From Ananas comosus (taxonomy: Eukaryota; Streptophyta; Magnoliopsida; Poales; Bromeliaceae), in the NCBI RefSeq assembly GCF_001540865.1, contig NC_033621.1, forward strand, positions 1,204,466-1,268,465: a stretch of DNA of 64,000 nt. Reading direction: 5' to 3'. Each line of letters opens with the position of its first letter. Position 1 is the first letter of the stretch. This document shows positions 63,101 through 64,000 of the stretch, piece after piece. Under the pieces are notes generated by a model. It was not told where the DNA came from and ran no database searches. It saw nothing but the letters and a program-made list of their open reading frames with translations. The translations under genes were made by a program, and so were the position numbers.

Positions 63101-63256
63101 TGATGCTGCTGCATTTCATTGTGTTGGTATTGCAAAAGAACGACATGGTTGCTGTGTCCTGCAACGATGCATAGATCGTTCTACTGGCAAGCAATGGGAG
63201 AAGTTAATTTCTGAAATATCCACTAATGGATTTGAACTTGCTCAAGATGCTTATGG
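60171..63256 (+). CDS. Pumilio/PUF RNA-binding protein (APUM12-like), 3'-truncated by window
   Basis: PUF proteins bind UGUA-type elements in mRNA 3' UTRs and control translation and decay. Exons 60171-61690, 61890-62052 and 63093-63256 are in phase and give the first 615 residues. The last intron opens at 63257 and later exons are beyond the window. The ATG at 60171 is the first in frame. The N-terminal 420 residues are low-complexity: a His-rich tract (25-46), then Gly/Ser-rich and Asn-rich segments. Pumilio repeats start near residue 420, with five visible plus the start of the sixth. Their RNA-facing triplets lie in FGCRLLQQK (R1), FGNYLMQKL (R2), HGTRAVQKL (R3), NGNHVIQRC (R4) and HGCCVLQRC (R5). 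By the known code these fit A, U, A, U/any and A when read from R1. Repeats 6-8 are missing only because of the window edge. Confidence 0.93.
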
Positions 63257-64000
63257 GTAAAAATATATTTCTCTATCTAAATTCTTTGAAAATGATTATC
63301 TGTTGGGAATATGTTAGAAACTATTCACTCAGTTGTCCATAGTTTTTTATTAGACAAGGAAAAAGAAATCCTTTTTAACAGTGTGATTATTGCCTAATTT
63401 CAAATTGAATTCTGCTTTCTCTCTTGTCCATAACATGGCTTAGGAGGTGTTTTGGATTGACGTAAAGAAAAAATATTGGTCTCGCCATCAACTATCATAA
63501 TGCTGGGGAGATTCACCACCTAGTCATAGGCTAGATTTTGAGTTTTTGTACGGAAAATGATTTCGGACAATTTCAAAAGGAATTTGTTTTTGAGAATTTA
63601 AACCATGGCTATATACTCGATCTTCTTGGTGTCATCATGATGAATAGCAAAACTGATGTTTCTATTCTTAATAAATTTGATTTACGGCCTATCCGCAACT
63701 TCATCAATCCCAACTCCTCCTGAGTGATAAATTAAGCAATGGCATCTACCAATAATAAGGTAAGTTCTTAACTTTCTGAGAACCTTCTTATGGGCTTTTC
63801 CGCTGCAATCTTCGATAGCCTGTTCATGCACAATAGGACAGTTTCTGATCTATAGTTTTTTTCTTTGTAGCCAAACTAACCATTCATAGTCAAAGAACCT
63901 TCATGCAGAAAATGTTCTTATTAGTTCATTTATTTCATAAAAGAATATGATACGTTCGTTTATTGTTATAACATTTTGGAACCCTTGTCTATCCGCTCGG
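63257..64000 (+). other. PUM intron, runs off the window
   Basis: No stretch resembles Pumilio repeats 6-8, and no acceptor is followed by a plausible in-frame exon. The apparent frame at 63538-63723 shows no PUF repeat pattern. Confidence 0.6.

Noticed and set aside
63538..63723. Candidate next PUM exon
   Set aside because: No PUF repeat signature and no matching acceptor phase; it looks like intron or decayed repeat sequence.

Overview
The window is nuclear DNA from a flowering plant, most likely a monocot. Genes have many short exons with GT-AG introns. First exons are GC-rich (TPP, VQ, AQR, and the intronless gene at 47.9 kb), and they sit in AT-rich intergenic DNA full of (GA)n, (TA)n and poly-A tracts and small transposons. 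A non-grass commelinid such as pineapple would fit, but that is an inference. A 22-base N run (12061-12082) and single Ns mark draft assembly.

Layout. 1-2616: 3' part of a WD40-repeat gene (+). 2617-14260: gene-free, with duplicated and inverted-repeat mobile-element remnants and microsatellites. 14260-18156: promoter and 11-exon gene for trehalose-6-phosphate phosphatase, whose introns hold a small Helitron and a recent 162-bp tandem duplication. 18157-23451: gene-free, with a near-complete TRIM-type miniature LTR element. 23452-26060: serine carboxypeptidase-like gene with one GC-AG intron. 27373-35968: Aquarius, the spliceosomal intron-binding helicase, complete. 35969-42636: gene-free. 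42637-43701: intronless VQ-motif gene. 43702-47943: gene-free. 47944-48510: small GC-rich intronless gene of unknown function. 48664-48736: tRNA-Lys(CTT). 50164-53110: DUF4057/HN1-like gene. 53111-59877: at least four non-autonomous DNA elements. 60171 to the edge: 5' part of a Pumilio (PUF) RNA-binding protein gene.

All seven protein genes are on the + strand. They are independent plant genes, not a cluster or pathway: sugar-phosphate metabolism, vacuolar or secreted proteolysis, splicing, transcriptional regulation (VQ) and mRNA control (PUF). Pyrimidine- or purine-repeat tracts lie in or just before the 5' leader of SCPL, AQR, VQ, DUF4057 and PUM. I see no CRISPR array, bacterial operon or viral coding region. 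The less ordinary content is the set of miniature transposons with intact ends, and a repeated short motif in the DUF4057 protein.
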